The notes under the pieces were generated by a model. The model had not been told where the DNA came from and did not search any database. It saw nothing but the letters and a program-made list of their open reading frames with translations. A stretch of 64,000 bases of DNA from Mongoliitalea lutea (GTDB lineage Bacteria; Bacteroidota; Bacteroidia; Cytophagales; Cyclobacteriaceae): positions 1 through 64,000 of the forward strand of contig NZ_BMYF01000005.1 of the NCBI RefSeq assembly GCF_014652135.1, written 5' to 3'. Below are positions 55,639 through 64,000 of this stretch, one piece after another (the stretch's first letter is position 1; every line of letters starts with the position of its first letter). Position numbers and translations under genes: made by a program.

Positions 55639-56793
55639 TTATTTTTTTTGGATATGAGATAGCAATCCAAAAACCATGTTCCACATACCTTCGGTACGCT
55701 TTTTCTCCTCCGTACTGCGAGCAACCAATTTTTTTCGTACACTTTCAGCTTTTTCAGGATCTAGTATAGAAGTGAGTTTTTCCTGATAGTAATCATCACT
55801 TTGATGCAATAAGCAAAGACCTTCTTCATATTCATAATCTTTAAACAACATCTCATATTTATGAGACCAGCCTGTAGCTAAGCAAGGCACCCCTTGGGAT
55901 AAAGCACTGACCAAACCATGAAATCGAGAAGTAATTACTGCTTTTGACTCACCGATAATGCCTTTAACATGCAATGCATTTTCTTCGTGAATAACAGGTA
56001 TTGGCTTTAAAAGACTATCATTTACTAATTTTGCAATTGCAGCGTCCATCTTTGATTCATGGATAAGGAATACAGGCATTATTCCTTTTTGTTGTGCAAT
56101 CTCAATTACCTTTTGTAGAAAAATAGGATACCAAGTATTATCTTCCTGATTACCGGTTTCCATCATTTTTTGGTTCGGGATGATGACAAGTTCAAGAATA
56201 TCCTTCTTTATAGAAGATGGAAAAGTGCCCTTGACCATATTAGTGAAGTCTGGGAATAGAAAAATCGGAGCATTTTTGACCTTTAATTCTTTCAAATAGC
56301 TTTCTGAAACAGCATCCCTTGCACACACAAGATCAGCATTCTCAAGAATAGTCTTCATTTTTGCAGATAAATCCAGTTTAGAAAAGGGTCCAAAAGCTTG
56401 CGGTAACAAAATAACCTGTTTCCCGTCTTTCTTCCATTTCTTGATAAAATTTGCTGCTCTTTTTCCAGCCTTAGCTGCACCCCATTTGTCTCCAAAGGCA
56501 AATCCTGACGCATCCATCACCACTTGAATTTCATGATCCGCAACAAACCCCAACTTCCTTCTGAGGCTAATTGGAAGCATGCTTAAAACTGGATTCCATT
56601 GTATCCCTTTACGCTGAATATTACTTTTCGCATAGACTCCCTCTGAACGAATCTTGCTAAAGGGAGAGCGATCGGTTACTTCCATGACAAAAGTAACATG
56701 AATATTTCTTTTGTTGAATTGATCAACAATGGCATGAAACATTAATTCAGCTCCTTTATTTACAAATTCAACACCTCTAAGTTCTATGATCAT
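55639..56793 (-). CDS. Polysaccharide pyruvyl transferase family protein
   Basis: The protein of 384 residues begins MIIELRGVEFVNKGAELM and has the family block ITSRFHGLVSALSQGVPC, with GWSHKY near the end. These enzymes form pyruvate ketals on sugars from phosphoenolpyruvate, giving a negative charge. It follows the FrhB-like gene by four bases, an arrangement seen in many glycan loci. The acceptor sugar is unknown. Confidence 0.88.
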   Translation of the reverse strand: MIIELRGVEFVNKGAELMFHAIVDQFNKRNIHVTFVMEVTDRSPFSKIRSEGVYAKSNIQRKGIQWNPVLSMLPISLRRKLGFVADHEIQVVMDASGFAFGDKWGAAKAGKRAANFIKKWKKDGKQVILLPQAFGPFSKLDLSAKMKTILENADLVCARDAVSESYLKELKVKNAPIFLFPDFTNMVKGTFPSSIKKDILELVIIPNQKMMETGNQEDNTWYPIFLQKVIEIAQQKGIMPVFLIHESKMDAAIAKLVNDSLLKPIPVIHEENALHVKGIIGESKAVITSRFHGLVSALSQGVPCLATGWSHKYEMLFKDYEYEEGLCLLHQSDDYYQEKLTSILDPEKAESVRKKLVARSTEEKKRTEGMWNMVFGLLSHIQKK

Positions 56794-56797
56794 TTGA

Positions 56798-58162
56798 TTA
56801 GAATTTAAAAATTTTGTTTAATCTAGCCACTATTTTTACAAAGAATGGGGGAGTATTGAGTTTATGAATCAAAGGGTCAAGGCTTGAAATAAACAGGTTC
56901 AAATCATTTTGTTCTTTTGACATTTTGAAAAACTTATGAGAGGCATCTCTAACTTCCTCCCTCACTTTATACACCCATTTTCTACGTGCATTCAAACCTT
57001 TAGAAGATGCTTTAACTCTTTTGGATGGAAGCCACTCCTTTCTCCTCAAAAACAAGCGATAGGCCAAACCTTCCCTTCTATGCCTTATACCACCTAGTTG
57101 GGACTTCACAATTGCTCCGGGCTTAACAATTTCAAAACTTAGCCTACCAGAAGACATACCATCTTGAATAACAGAATGAATCTCAGGATTCCTAACCACT
57201 ACTATATTGTTTCCCAAATGGTCATTCATGTACTCAGGAAGCCAAGCATCCCCGATAGACACATCTGCTGTCTCCGCTAGAACATCATCACAATAATCAC
57301 ATGCCTTGTACTTAAAGAAACCATATCCCCAGTTCCCACCATAGAGTTCCTTTGAAGACTTTATCTCACTAGTATTTCCTTTGAGATCCTTTGCAAAAAC
57401 ACCTTTATCATTCGCTTTTTTCCCTTCGAGCTTTCCTCTAAACTCTATTTCCTTGAGTTCATGAGGAGCTACTCCAACCTGCCATGCTAATAACTCAGCA
57501 AATGCAGTTGATTTAAGATGACCACATACGACTCCGATGATATATTTCAGTCTCTCATTGATAATTAGATCCTCTTTAGCCAAATTTCTCAATGCTTTAC
57601 TGAAACAAGGGATAGCTGTTACTACATAGTTACCCTCATTATTTCTAATAAAATCAAGAGAATCTGTCATTGTAATGGGATAATACGCAGACTTGGAACC
57701 ACTCAACACATCATCCCCTCTTTTAAAAATCTGGTAGGAAAATAAAGATTGATCATCAGGATTCATGGAACTAACGATTTGAACTGCATAATCAACCATA
57801 CCTTTATCCAAAAGTTGATTTATAATCCACTTCCCACTTCCTCCTGAACTTCCTTTAATTCTGTAATCTCCTTCTTCAACAAACCCTACATAATTTTCTA
57901 AATACTTCCCTATGTATTCATTTTTCTCAATAAGTCCACTAAAAATATCTTCTGCTATTTCATCCTCATTTCTGGCCTGATTAGAAAAAGGACAAACTTT
58001 CATTAAAACATTTTCTTTTTCGTGGGTATCTGAAGTTGGTTTAGCTTTGAGCATTCCAAAATCATCCATTTCGATAGAAATTGATGAATCAACATAATTA
58101 CAGACCCCACAACCGATGCAAAAGTCATTTTTTAATACAGTATCTTTTAACGTATTAGACAT
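56798..58162 (-). CDS. FrhB-like Fe-S protein (coenzyme F420 hydrogenase/dehydrogenase beta family)
   Basis: The 454-residue protein has an N-terminal 4Fe-4S cluster motif with C15, C18 and C21 (FCIGCGVC) and C57 (KVCPFS), then the FrhB N- and C-terminal domains. In the C-terminal part ACDYC (about 286-290) and VSIGDAWLPEY are typical. F420 enzymes are named for methanogens, but many bacteria have this family beside pyruvyl transferase genes, where the role is unsettled; a flavin- and iron-sulfur-dependent redox change of a sugar is possible. It overlaps the flippase gene by eight bases. Confidence 0.85.
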   Translation of the reverse strand: MSNTLKDTVLKNDFCIGCGVCNYVDSSISIEMDDFGMLKAKPTSDTHEKENVLMKVCPFSNQARNEDEIAEDIFSGLIEKNEYIGKYLENYVGFVEEGDYRIKGSSGGSGKWIINQLLDKGMVDYAVQIVSSMNPDDQSLFSYQIFKRGDDVLSGSKSAYYPITMTDSLDFIRNNEGNYVVTAIPCFSKALRNLAKEDLIINERLKYIIGVVCGHLKSTAFAELLAWQVGVAPHELKEIEFRGKLEGKKANDKGVFAKDLKGNTSEIKSSKELYGGNWGYGFFKYKACDYCDDVLAETADVSIGDAWLPEYMNDHLGNNIVVVRNPEIHSVIQDGMSSGRLSFEIVKPGAIVKSQLGGIRHRREGLAYRLFLRRKEWLPSKRVKASSKGLNARRKWVYKVREEVRDASHKFFKMSKEQNDLNLFISSLDPLIHKLNTPPFFVKIVARLNKIFKF

Positions 58163-59693
58163 TAGTTTGTAATGGTTTTTTTTTGATTTTCCTGACCACT
58201 TCTTTCATCTCTTTTCCCATAATGAAATAAACAGATAAAATATAAGATGAAAAAAACAGGAAGGCTGATATGTAGAAATTTAACGGCCAAAATTTATGGA
58301 TTGCAATAATGGTTAAGAAGGGTACAAATGATGCTAACAAGACCGGTTTAACTGATAAAAACATGTCATTAAAGGTGTAGCCAATGAGCTTATTTAAATA
58401 AAACAATACAATAAAAACACTGACAAACTTGATAATTAAGAAGGCAAGTGCTGCACCAATAATCCCATAAAAATAAATCATACCTACTAAAACTGGAATG
58501 TACAAGAATATGGATTTATATATCTGCAATTGCATTTCTAACTTAGCTTTTCCCATTCCTCTTACAACGACTGTATTACTGTTTACCATCATATGAAACA
58601 AAACTGAACCAGAAAGAATTTGCAGAGGAAGTATGGCATCATTCCATTTTTGTCCAAAAAAAAGTGTGATTATGGCTTCCCCTTCTGCTATAAAAAATAG
58701 CATAATGGGAAAAACTAACAAGCAATTATATTTTACAACACGGGAATAATACATTTTCAATTCTTTACTATTCCCTTGTAATGAACTATACACAGGAAAC
58801 ATAACTTTGTTCATGACACCCATCACCTGACTTCTGAAGGTATCAGTCAAAACAAACGCTAAGGTGTAAGCCCCTAAATCGGCAGCTGTCATTAGTTTTC
58901 CAATAAGCAGGTAATCCAGCTTATTCATCAAGTTATTGAATAAATTAGTACCTGTTGTAAAAATCCCGAATCCAAAGATATCCTTAAAAGCTTGCTCAGA
59001 CCACATAAACTTAGGCTTCCACCCAGTAGCCCTAAAGTATAAGGGCATTGCTATTAGAAAGCTTGCGATAGAATTAAACACTAAAGACCATACACCAAAT
59101 CCTAAAAATGCGAGTGCTAAAGACAACACCCCAGAAAAAATATTAGAAAAATTATTAACATAGGTAAGTTTTTTAAAATCTAGGGCCTTTGTCAACTGAG
59201 CTTTATGGACCATGTTGATTGGGCTAGAAAGGATCCCTAAGGACAGGACAGGAATAATCTGACCTAGCATCGGCTCTTTGTAAAAGTTAACAGCAAAGGG
59301 AGCCACTGCAATAACCATGACTAGATAAATTAATAAAGACCAAGCTACTCCAGACCAAAAAGCTGTTTGAAAATGCTCCTCTGAAAGATTTTCTTGCTTT
59401 CGTTGGATAATAGCTGCTCCCATTCCAAGGTCATTGAGCACTTCTATAAAGGAGGTAAACACAATGGCCATACCCACTAGCCCAAATTCTTCGGGCAGAA
59501 GTATCCTGGCAAGAAATAGTTTAATTACAAAACTAAAACTCCTATTAACCGATAACTGAATAGCATTCCAAAAAACTCCTGATGCTATCTTTTTATTTAA
59601 ATTATTTATTTGAGTTCGGATTAATTTGTCAAATTGATTATCTGTACGATCACTAAACCTAAAGTAGCTAGCCCAGAGCCTATCGCAACCCAT
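58155..59693 (-). CDS. Wzx-like polysaccharide flippase (MOP superfamily)
   Basis: The protein has about 490-512 residues with 12-14 membrane segments. The family start KKIASGVFWNAIQ and LARILLPEEFGLVGMAIVF are clear, with ELYYSRV-like middle loops. It flips undecaprenyl-linked repeat units to the periplasm. The only ATG upstream of the family start is at 59693, which overlaps the exporter gene by 73 bases and adds about 34 atypical residues. No ATG, GTG or TTG lies nearer, so the true start may be this ATG or a rare ATA/ATC codon near 59610. Confidence 0.88.
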   Translation of the reverse strand: MGCDRLWASYFRFSDRTDNQFDKLIRTQINNLNKKIASGVFWNAIQLSVNRSFSFVIKLFLARILLPEEFGLVGMAIVFTSFIEVLNDLGMGAAIIQRKQENLSEEHFQTAFWSGVAWSLLIYLVMVIAVAPFAVNFYKEPMLGQIIPVLSLGILSSPINMVHKAQLTKALDFKKLTYVNNFSNIFSGVLSLALAFLGFGVWSLVFNSIASFLIAMPLYFRATGWKPKFMWSEQAFKDIFGFGIFTTGTNLFNNLMNKLDYLLIGKLMTAADLGAYTLAFVLTDTFRSQVMGVMNKVMFPVYSSLQGNSKELKMYYSRVVKYNCLLVFPIMLFFIAEGEAIITLFFGQKWNDAILPLQILSGSVLFHMMVNSNTVVVRGMGKAKLEMQLQIYKSIFLYIPVLVGMIYFYGIIGAALAFLIIKFVSVFIVLFYLNKLIGYTFNDMFLSVKPVLLASFVPFLTIIAIHKFWPLNFYISAFLFFSSYILSVYFIMGKEMKEVVRKIKKKPLQTNV

Positions 59694-62233
59694 TGTTGAG
59701 GACTCATAGGTTGTTTTTCTGGTTTTCGAGGAACAATTATTTCAGCACCCGGCTCCATCATAGGATATACTTTAAAAAATACTAAATTCCTAGTTCTTTT
59801 TACATCGCCATTTGCATAAACGACATACGATTTTTTCCTTCGGGCATCTTCAGTGAAGCCCCCCGCACGAGTAATATACGAACGAAATCCTCTCCCACTT
59901 TGATATCGTGCCGTTGTAGGAAATAACACCTCTCCTCTCATTCTTACTGTTTGTAATTCTTTAGGTATCCTCAAAATATCACCTTCTTCTAAAATAAGGT
60001 CATATGGAGAACCAGGATTCTTTAAGATTTCGACCAGGTTAATTCCAATTAATTCTTGTTGGTTAAAATCCAAGGAAACTTGCTCAGTATCCCCTCCCAC
60101 CGATATGTCCTGAATTCGTTCTGCTCTAAATTTTGCTGCTAGATTCTGTCGTTCTTTTTCTTCTTTCTTCAGACGAGCATCCTCTTTGGCTTGTAATCTA
60201 GTTTCAACTCTAGAAGCCACTATCTCTTCAGCCTCATTATTGAACCCAGTATTTTTCTCCAAATTTTCTTTTACAATTATGAGATTGCGCTCTTTAATTT
60301 CAGTATCTGTGGGTGCTCTAAAGTATTCTGTTCTGCGGATTAGTGTGGCACCTTTAGGGAAGGCAAATTGATTTAATCCACCCGCTCTTTTGATTACATC
60401 AGAAATTCGCTCATTAGCATTGCTCAAAGCAAATTCACCAGGAAAAAGTACTTCACCTTGAATCTCAACCAGTTTTTCACGCTGAAAGCCTGGACTTTTC
60501 CTAATAAAAACATGATCAAAAGGCATTAACTCAATTTTTTCTTGAGATAATTTCAAGCTTTTGTCAATACTTACCAATTTTACGTCGGCAATTTTACCTG
60601 AATAATCATTTTTTACACGCCGGGCAATTTCTATGTAACTTTCGGAAGCAGACTCTTTAAGTCCTCCAGCTTTAATTATCAAGTCCTCCAAAGTTATTTT
60701 TTCGGCATAATTAAAAGTCCCAGGTGCATTAACTTCTCCCGAAATCCGAATGTAAAATTCTTCTTTTAAATCAAATATGCTAGGAATATTTAAAACATCC
60801 TCTCTTCTCAATGGTATATCATCCATTCTTTTATCAAGAATTGCTTCAAGATCTATAGATAAAGCTTCAAGTGTTAAATCACTTTTGGTACGATATAAAA
60901 CTGCTCTATTTCGAAAAGCATCACCCGTAATTCCCTCAGCTTTAGAAATCAAATCAAGGACTGTCAAACCTTCTTCAGGTATTGCATATTCTCCTGGGCG
61001 GAAAACAGCACCTGAGATTTTCACTCTATTAGAAAATCTATTGATTAATTCTCCAACAGCCAAAATATCCCCATCTCTTAAATTAAATTTTCCAAAATCA
61101 GATTGATCAATATCTTGAACTTGATATTCTTGGCCAGAAGACCTTTTTATTGTCATCCGCTGCGTATAGGCAGTGGATTGAAAGCCACCCGCGAATTTTA
61201 TAAGATCCAAAAGAGTCTCGCTTTCCTTCATCTCAAAAAATCCATCTCTCCTTACAGGCCCCGTCAATTCAACCCTCCTAACTATAGGCTGAACAATTAC
61301 TACGTCATTATCAGAAAGAATTACATTTTGAGAGGATTCACCCTTTACCAGAAAATCATAGATATCAACAGTAGCAAAAAGCTGATTATTTCTATACACT
61401 TGGATAGCCCTGAAAGAGCCACTTTCATTAGGTCCACCAGCTGCAAATAAAGCATTAAAAACACTTGCAAATGAAGGCAAAGTATAGGTACCCGGCTTAT
61501 TTAGCTCGCCAACCATTGAAACTTTTATGGAGCGCATATTCCCTACCCTAACATCTAAGAAACTGTTACCAGAGCTTAGTGCTGAATAAATTCTTGACAG
61601 TGAAGATTTTATTCTAGCTGTGGCTGCATCTATGTTAGCTCCACCTACCTGAATCGGTCCAATATTAGGAATTAAAATTTTTCCATCAGAGTTGACAGTC
61701 AGGTCATATGATTGTTGATTAATCCCATAAACATCAATTAAAAGTTGATCCCCAGAACCAATGATATAATTTTTAGGAGTGGGAAGATTTATGCTTGGAC
61801 TAAAGGTCAAATCACGGTTATGAAATAATTTATATCCAAAAATTCTTTTCTGTACAGGGGTCAAATCATAATAAGGATCCGATACTCTTAAAGAATCAAA
61901 AAGCCTTGGATCAATGTCAAACGTATTTAAAGGGGAAGGGGAAGTACTTTTTAACCCGTTAGTCGAATTAATATCTTTTTTCCCATTCCTAATCTGATTA
62001 ATACGATCTCTTAATTTGATTACTTCGGACATAGACATACCTCTATCCGTAGCATAAGCAGCTAGTTGTTGTTCATTCATACCAGCAGATTCTGCTCTTT
62101 TTACCAATTGTTCTACCTGTGCGTCGGATAAGTTATCAACTTTCACATTTTGAATATCATTTAGAGATTGACCTTGAGCATACAATCCCGTGTAGATAAA
62201 AACTAAAGACAGCAACAACACTCTTTGTATCAT
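59621..62233 (-). CDS. SLBB-domain capsule/EPS export protein, large form
   Basis: An 870-residue outer-membrane or periplasmic export protein. It has a signal peptide of about 19-21 residues (MIQRVLLLSLVFIYTGLYAQ) without a lipobox. A polysaccharide-export domain starts at YIIGSGDQLLIDVYG near residue 155, then come at least five SLBB-type units, each with VxxxGExxxPGxF (for example VSMVGELNKPGTYTL, VKISGAVFRPGEYAI, IRISGEVNAPGTFNY, VEIQGEVLFPGEFAL, VRMRGEVLFPTTARY), a charged Lys/Glu helix at about 680-710, and a C-terminal membrane helix (WVAIGSGLATLGLVIVQII). It is the long Wza-type exporter common in Bacteroidota. The 132-base gap to the regulator gene holds no promoter I can support. 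Confidence 0.9.
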   Translation of the reverse strand: MIQRVLLLSLVFIYTGLYAQGQSLNDIQNVKVDNLSDAQVEQLVKRAESAGMNEQQLAAYATDRGMSMSEVIKLRDRINQIRNGKKDINSTNGLKSTSPSPLNTFDIDPRLFDSLRVSDPYYDLTPVQKRIFGYKLFHNRDLTFSPSINLPTPKNYIIGSGDQLLIDVYGINQQSYDLTVNSDGKILIPNIGPIQVGGANIDAATARIKSSLSRIYSALSSGNSFLDVRVGNMRSIKVSMVGELNKPGTYTLPSFASVFNALFAAGGPNESGSFRAIQVYRNNQLFATVDIYDFLVKGESSQNVILSDNDVVIVQPIVRRVELTGPVRRDGFFEMKESETLLDLIKFAGGFQSTAYTQRMTIKRSSGQEYQVQDIDQSDFGKFNLRDGDILAVGELINRFSNRVKISGAVFRPGEYAIPEEGLTVLDLISKAEGITGDAFRNRAVLYRTKSDLTLEALSIDLEAILDKRMDDIPLRREDVLNIPSIFDLKEEFYIRISGEVNAPGTFNYAEKITLEDLIIKAGGLKESASESYIEIARRVKNDYSGKIADVKLVSIDKSLKLSQEKIELMPFDHVFIRKSPGFQREKLVEIQGEVLFPGEFALSNANERISDVIKRAGGLNQFAFPKGATLIRRTEYFRAPTDTEIKERNLIIVKENLEKNTGFNNEAEEIVASRVETRLQAKEDARLKKEEKERQNLAAKFRAERIQDISVGGDTEQVSLDFNQQELIGINLVEILKNPGSPYDLILEEGDILRIPKELQTVRMRGEVLFPTTARYQSGRGFRSYITRAGGFTEDARRKKSYVVYANGDVKRTRNLVFFKVYPMMEPGAEIIVPRKPEKQPMSPQQWVAIGSGLATLGLVIVQIINLTN

Positions 62234-62365
62234 ATATTTATATTGCTTAATACCTTACTCAGATAAATGTAAATTTATAACAAACAATTGATTAGATATA
62301 TAAACAGCTTCGCCCTTTCAGTCACAAACGTGCTTATCTACTATTAATTATATAATGAATTGATG

Positions 62366-62872
62366 CTATCTGCTATACAGCACCAATCCTTGGCAATCCT
62401 TGTCCTCTGAAAGCAAATTAATTTTAACTTTCCGACGAATTAACTTTTCAATTTTGAGATGTAAATGCGAAGCAAATATTTCATCAAGATCATCCCCAAT
62501 TATATTCAATTCAATTACACCTGAATCAACTCCCTTTGCATAATCACCTATCAAAACTACATGACGTACATCACCCATTCTCTCTAGCACAGCTTCCAAT
62601 ACCTTATCTAATCCTAAATATTTGCGGATAATATCCTGTAAATTTTGATAAAGAGGATGCTCTTTATTTGCTTGATACTCAATTTTATTTTTGTCAAGAG
62701 ATTTAATTAAAAAACCAGCATCCGTTAAATGAATCAACTCTTTCCTAATTGCATTAGTAGACTCCCCAAACTCTTCGGCCAGTCCTCTCAAATGACTTTG
62801 ATTTTTTTCATTAACGAAAAATTTAACCAATAACTTTAATCTGGTTTTTGAAGTAATTAAAGAATCGAGCAT
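62366..62872 (-). CDS. Winged-helix regulator with degenerate nucleotidyltransferase-like domain
   Basis: A 168-residue protein. Residues 1-75 form an ArsR-like winged helix (SHLRGLAEEFGESTNAIRKE is the recognition part, then a beta wing). Residues about 100-168 resemble a small nucleotidyltransferase fold: LIGDYAKGVDSGVIELNII fits the G-S-x-A-x-G motif followed by D-I-D, but the metal-binding Asp pair is not conserved (VIE), so catalysis is unlikely. It is the first gene of the locus, divergent from the ABC-F gene, and very likely a local transcriptional regulator of the glycan genes. No known ligand. Confidence 0.8.
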   Translation of the reverse strand: MLDSLITSKTRLKLLVKFFVNEKNQSHLRGLAEEFGESTNAIRKELIHLTDAGFLIKSLDKNKIEYQANKEHPLYQNLQDIIRKYLGLDKVLEAVLERMGDVRHVVLIGDYAKGVDSGVIELNIIGDDLDEIFASHLHLKIEKLIRRKVKINLLSEDKDCQGLVLYSR

Positions 62873-62895
62873 AAAAGTAATTCAAAACTGAGCAA

Positions 62896-62926
62896 CAAAA
62901 GTACTCACCCTTTTGGGTTTTAAAAA
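62896..62926 (-). promoter_or_regulatory. Possible promoter of the polysaccharide locus regulator
   Basis: On the minus strand TACTTTTG (62903-62896) matches TAnnTTTG exactly, and a T-run (TTTT, 62926-62923) sits 19 bases upstream as a weak -33. The regulator ATG is 23 bases downstream of the box. Confidence 0.4.
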
Positions 62927-63142
62927 AAAAAATCCTAATTTTTTAACTATGGAGCATAGGTCGTTCCAAATAAAAAAATATCCAAAAGATTTTTAAACTT
63001 TTATTTTATTGAGATGCAGCCCTATACAAACGAAAGTGAATAGCCCCTTTCCATTACAAATTGGTAATTAATTTAGAATAAAGATACTTGGGCATGTATT
63101 TACCCCAAAAAATATCTCTATTAAATGTATCGCAAAAATATA

Positions 63143-63174
63143 TTCGGATCAAGCTCCGAATCCTCTTAACTTTG
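63143..63174 (+). promoter_or_regulatory. Predicted promoter of the ABC-F gene
   Basis: TTCG (63143-63146), 20 bases, then TAACTTTG (63167-63174) matches the Bacteroidota promoter with an exact -7 box. The ATG at 63194 is 20 bases after the box, which gives a short leader. Confidence 0.45.
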
Positions 63175-63193
63175 GTGCTGAAAAAATTCACAC

Positions 63194-64000
63194 ATGATCT
63201 CAGTCGATAATATTTCAGTCATTCACGGTGGACATGCCTTGTTCAGTGATATCTCTTTTTCTATCAACCCAACAGATAAAATCGCCTTGATGGGGAAAAA
63301 TGGTGCTGGAAAATCTACCATGCTAAAAATCATTGCAGGTGTATCCAAACCTTCCAAGGGAGGTGTTTCTGCCCCAAAAGATGCGATAATCGCTTACCTT
63401 CCGCAGCATTTACTAACTGATGATAATAGTACCGTATTTGAAGAAACTTCCAAAGCATTCGCATCCTATCTTAGCTTAAAAGAAGAAATTGATCGGCTAA
63501 ATGAGGAGTTGACTGTGCGTACGGATTACGATTCTGAGGACTATTATAAAATAATTGAGCGAGTTTCGGAAGTATCTGAAAAATTCTATTCTATTGAAGA
63601 AGTCAACTATGAAGAAGAAGTGGAAAAGGTCTTACTAGGCCTTGGTTTTGAGCGTGCAGATTTTCAAAGACCTACCTCAGAGTTTTCAGGGGGTTGGAGA
63701 ATGCGAATAGAATTGGCAAAAATCCTTTTGCAGAAGCCTGACTTGATTTTATTAGATGAGCCTACCAACCATCTGGACATAGAGTCCATTCAATGGTTAG
63801 AGGAGTTTTTAAAAGAAAAAGCCAAAGCAGTAGTGGTAATTTCTCACGATAGGGCTTTTGTAGACAATATCACCAATCGTACCATTGAGGTAACAATGGG
63901 CCGAATTTATGATTATAAGGCAAAATACAGCCACTACTTAGAACTAAGAAAAGAACGCAGAGAACAACAGCAAAAGCACTATGAAGAGCAACAAAAAATG
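63194..64000 (+). CDS. ABC-F family ATPase (partial, C-terminus beyond window)
   Basis: The frame is open from the ATG at 63194 to the edge, 269 codons. MISVDNISVIHGG starts the domain. Walker A is GKNGAGKST (34-42), the signature is FSGGWRMRIELAK, Walker B is LILLDEPTNHLD and the switch is VISHDRAFVDN. No membrane segments are seen, and a charged Lys/Glu/Gln linker begins at the edge, so this is the first ATPase domain of an ABC-F protein (translation factor group such as Uup/EttA/YheS). It is housekeeping and not part of the glycan locus. Confidence 0.9.
   Translation, partial: MISVDNISVIHGGHALFSDISFSINPTDKIALMGKNGAGKSTMLKIIAGVSKPSKGGVSAPKDAIIAYLPQHLLTDDNSTVFEETSKAFASYLSLKEEIDRLNEELTVRTDYDSEDYYKIIERVSEVSEKFYSIEEVNYEEEVEKVLLGLGFERADFQRPTSEFSGGWRMRIELAKILLQKPDLILLDEPTNHLDIESIQWLEEFLKEKAKAVVVISHDRAFVDNITNRTIEVTMGRIYDYKAKYSHYLELRKERREQQQKHYEEQQKM

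Larger units (their letters stand above)
62873..63193. other. Divergent intergenic region, 321 bases
   Basis: The region between the regulator (minus) and the ABC-F gene (plus) is very AT-rich and includes an A run at about 62922-62932. Apart from the two candidate promoters listed separately I see no gene, RNA or long inverted repeat in it. Confidence 0.6.

Noticed and set aside
61103-61450. A 115-codon plus-strand frame
   Set aside because: It lies entirely opposite the SLBB exporter, whose repeats run through it; the translation resembles no protein.
1-64000. CRISPR arrays, tRNA or rRNA genes, insertion sequences and attachment sites
   Set aside because: No regularly spaced direct repeats, no cloverleaf-like sequences, no transposase or integrase translation were found on either strand by eye.

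Overview
The window is AT-rich DNA that looks like a Bacteroidota chromosome, probably of the Cytophagales/Cyclobacteriaceae type. Three things support this: a giant secreted protein with FG-GAP-like and SprB-like repeats, promoters of the Bacteroidota form TTTG-N19-20-TAnnTTTG, and start codons that mostly lack a strong Shine-Dalgarno sequence. The genus is inferred from protein style only.

Layout. Positions 1-5662 (minus) hold the N-terminal 1887 residues of a giant secreted repeat protein that runs off the left edge. A strong inverted-repeat terminator at 5794-5838 separates it from the main feature: about 57 kb (5857-62872) of minus-strand genes, closely packed, many overlapping by 1-26 bases. 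This is one large surface polysaccharide (capsule/EPS/O-antigen-like) locus. At the right edge an ABC-F ATPase gene (63194 onward, plus strand) is divergent from it.

The locus read in its own direction (right to left). (1) A winged-helix regulator with a degenerate nucleotidyltransferase-like domain. (2) An SLBB outer-membrane exporter, a Wzx flippase, an FrhB-like Fe-S protein with a pyruvyl transferase, glycosyltransferases, a Wzz-type co-polymerase, a Wzy-like polymerase, a Tat-signal beta-helix protein, a Wzi-like protein, UDP-glucose dehydrogenase, then a probable terminator. (3) RmlA (dTDP-glucose synthesis). (4) From a predicted promoter at 42854-42884: a Wza-like lipoprotein, a Wzc-like tyrosine kinase and a sugar N-formyltransferase with an ankyrin-like tail. 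(5) From a predicted promoter at 38360-38390: a Wzm/Wzt ABC exporter, two tandem FdtA/QdtA ketoisomerases, an FdtB/QdtB aminotransferase, many glycosyltransferases interleaved with four different asparagine-synthetase paralogues, a second Wzy-like polymerase, a fused oxidoreductase, a heparinase II/III-like lyase, a PglC/PglD/PglE-like set, a NodB deacetylase and a second formyltransferase.

Working picture (inference). The locus makes at least one complex acidic glycan. Ugd supplies UDP-glucuronate. RmlA, FdtA/QdtA, FdtB/QdtB and the ankyrin-tailed formyltransferase would make a dTDP-3-formamido-3,6-dideoxyhexose. PglE/PglD-like enzymes would make an N-acetylated 4-amino sugar that the PglC-like transferase loads on undecaprenyl phosphate. 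AsnB paralogues may amidate uronic acids, and pyruvyl transfer adds ketals. Both a Wzx/Wzy route and an ABC route are encoded, which is unusual for one locus. The 4,6-dehydratases needed by both amino-sugar routes (RmlB and PglF types) are not in the window. No tRNA, rRNA, insertion sequence or CRISPR array was seen.
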